Shown here: positions 6,520-6,851 of the stretch, one piece after another
Numbering within the stretch: the first letter of the stretch is position 1
Layout: each line of letters starts with the position of its first letter
Source of the DNA: an uncultured Lachnospiraceae bacterium
Lineage (GTDB): Bacteria; Bacillota; Clostridia; Lachnospirales; Lachnospiraceae
Direction: 5' to 3'
Assembly (NCBI GenBank): GCA_902803305.1
Contig: CADCPL010000239.1
Coordinates: 1-6,851 of the forward strand
DNA: 6,851 nt
Made by a program: the position numbers and the translations under genes
The notes under the pieces: generated by a model
The model's database searches: none
Told to the model about the DNA's origin: nothing
Seen by the model: the letters and a program-made list of their open reading frames with translations, nothing else

Positions 6520-6851
6520 ATGGCGAATATACGATGCAAGATTGAAAACCTTGACGAAGCGATCGGCTCAATACTCGAAGAGTACAGAGACGACATCACG
6601 GAGGCAACCAAGCAGGCAGTGAAGGTGGTAGCTAATGTAGCCAAAGAAGAAGTCAAAGCCGGATCACCGGTCGGAAAATACACCAAGCACAAAGGTCGGT
6701 ACAAAAAAGGTTGGGCGGTTAAAGAGGAAACAGTCAGCAGGCTGCAGGCCAAGGCCATAGTACACAACCGCACTGATTACCAGCTGGCCCATCTGCTTGA
6801 AAAAGGGCATGTGCTGAAAAGAGGCGGACGAACACTCGGACGCGTTCCTGC
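6520..6851 (+). CDS. HK97 gp10-like tail completion protein, 3' end cut by window edge
   Basis: The frame is open from ATG 6520 to the window end: 110 full codons plus two bases. The N-terminal helix (about 9-45, charged) is followed by AGSPVGKYTKHKGRYKKGW (48-66) and by YQLAHLLEKGHVLKRGGRTLGRVP (87-110), the GH...GGR...VP signature of the HK97 gp10 family, here with Leu-Glu-Lys-Gly-His. Proteins of this family take part in head-tail joining or tail completion, and full members are usually about 120-160 aa, so only a small piece is missing. The start lies one base after the stop of the adaptor gene (TGA 6516-6518) with only a weak AAGAGAG-like site, so coupling to the gene before is likely. 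Confidence 0.87.
   Translation, partial: MANIRCKIENLDEAIGSILEEYRDDITEATKQAVKVVANVAKEEVKAGSPVGKYTKHKGRYKKGWAVKEETVSRLQAKAIVHNRTDYQLAHLLEKGHVLKRGGRTLGRVP

Noticed and set aside
6327..6773. 148-codon open frame on the - strand
   Set aside because: It lies fully opposite the adaptor and gp10-like genes, which have clear family motifs and tight spacing. It shows no recognisable domain and would run against the operon.

Overview
The window is one densely packed, single-strand block of late genes from a tailed phage or prophage: the DNA-packaging and head-assembly module of an HK97-like siphovirus. All ten genes that can be supported lie on the + strand and are separated by a few bases or overlap by about 20. 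No host gene, integrase, tRNA, CRISPR array or insertion sequence is visible. Strong Shine-Dalgarno sites (AGGAGG types) before several genes and the close match of TerL, portal and capsid to families common in Firmicutes prophages point to a low-to-mid GC Gram-positive host, probably a Clostridia/Lachnospiraceae-type bacterium. The host guess is inference from style, not from a marker gene.

Layout. 1-48: a short leader, perhaps holding the end of an upstream gene. 49-384: small terminase subunit (P27 family). 362-2065: large terminase (ATPase plus nuclease). 2075-3337: portal. 3318-4139: ClpP-like (S14) prohead protease. 4179-5366: HK97-fold major capsid protein (MCP). 5372-5758: a small beta-rich head-fibre or decoration-type domain. 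5768-5863: a 31-residue Lys/Glu-rich peptide. 5879-6199: head-tail connector. 6177-6518: head-closure/head-tail adaptor protein. 6520 to the window end: HK97 gp10-like tail-completion protein, cut by the window edge.

How they work together. MCP would assemble with the protease around the portal. The protease would remove the MCP N-terminal arm and TerS/TerL would package DNA through the portal. The connector and adaptor would then close the portal and the gp10-like protein would help join the tail. No separate scaffold gene is present; the MCP N-terminal helical arm, and possibly the C-terminal extension of the protease, would serve instead.

The most interesting point is the MCP/fibre-domain junction. 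The MCP ends in TTT TAG inside a run of five Ts, and the next ORF is in the -1 frame. That ORF has no ATG or GTG near its beginning and no Shine-Dalgarno, although most genes in the block have good ones. A -1 slip at this stop would fuse the fibre/decoration domain to a fraction of capsid subunits, as in the T7 10A/10B and Lactobacillus phage A2 capsid strategies. A second point is an Asn in place of the usual Walker B Asp in TerL.
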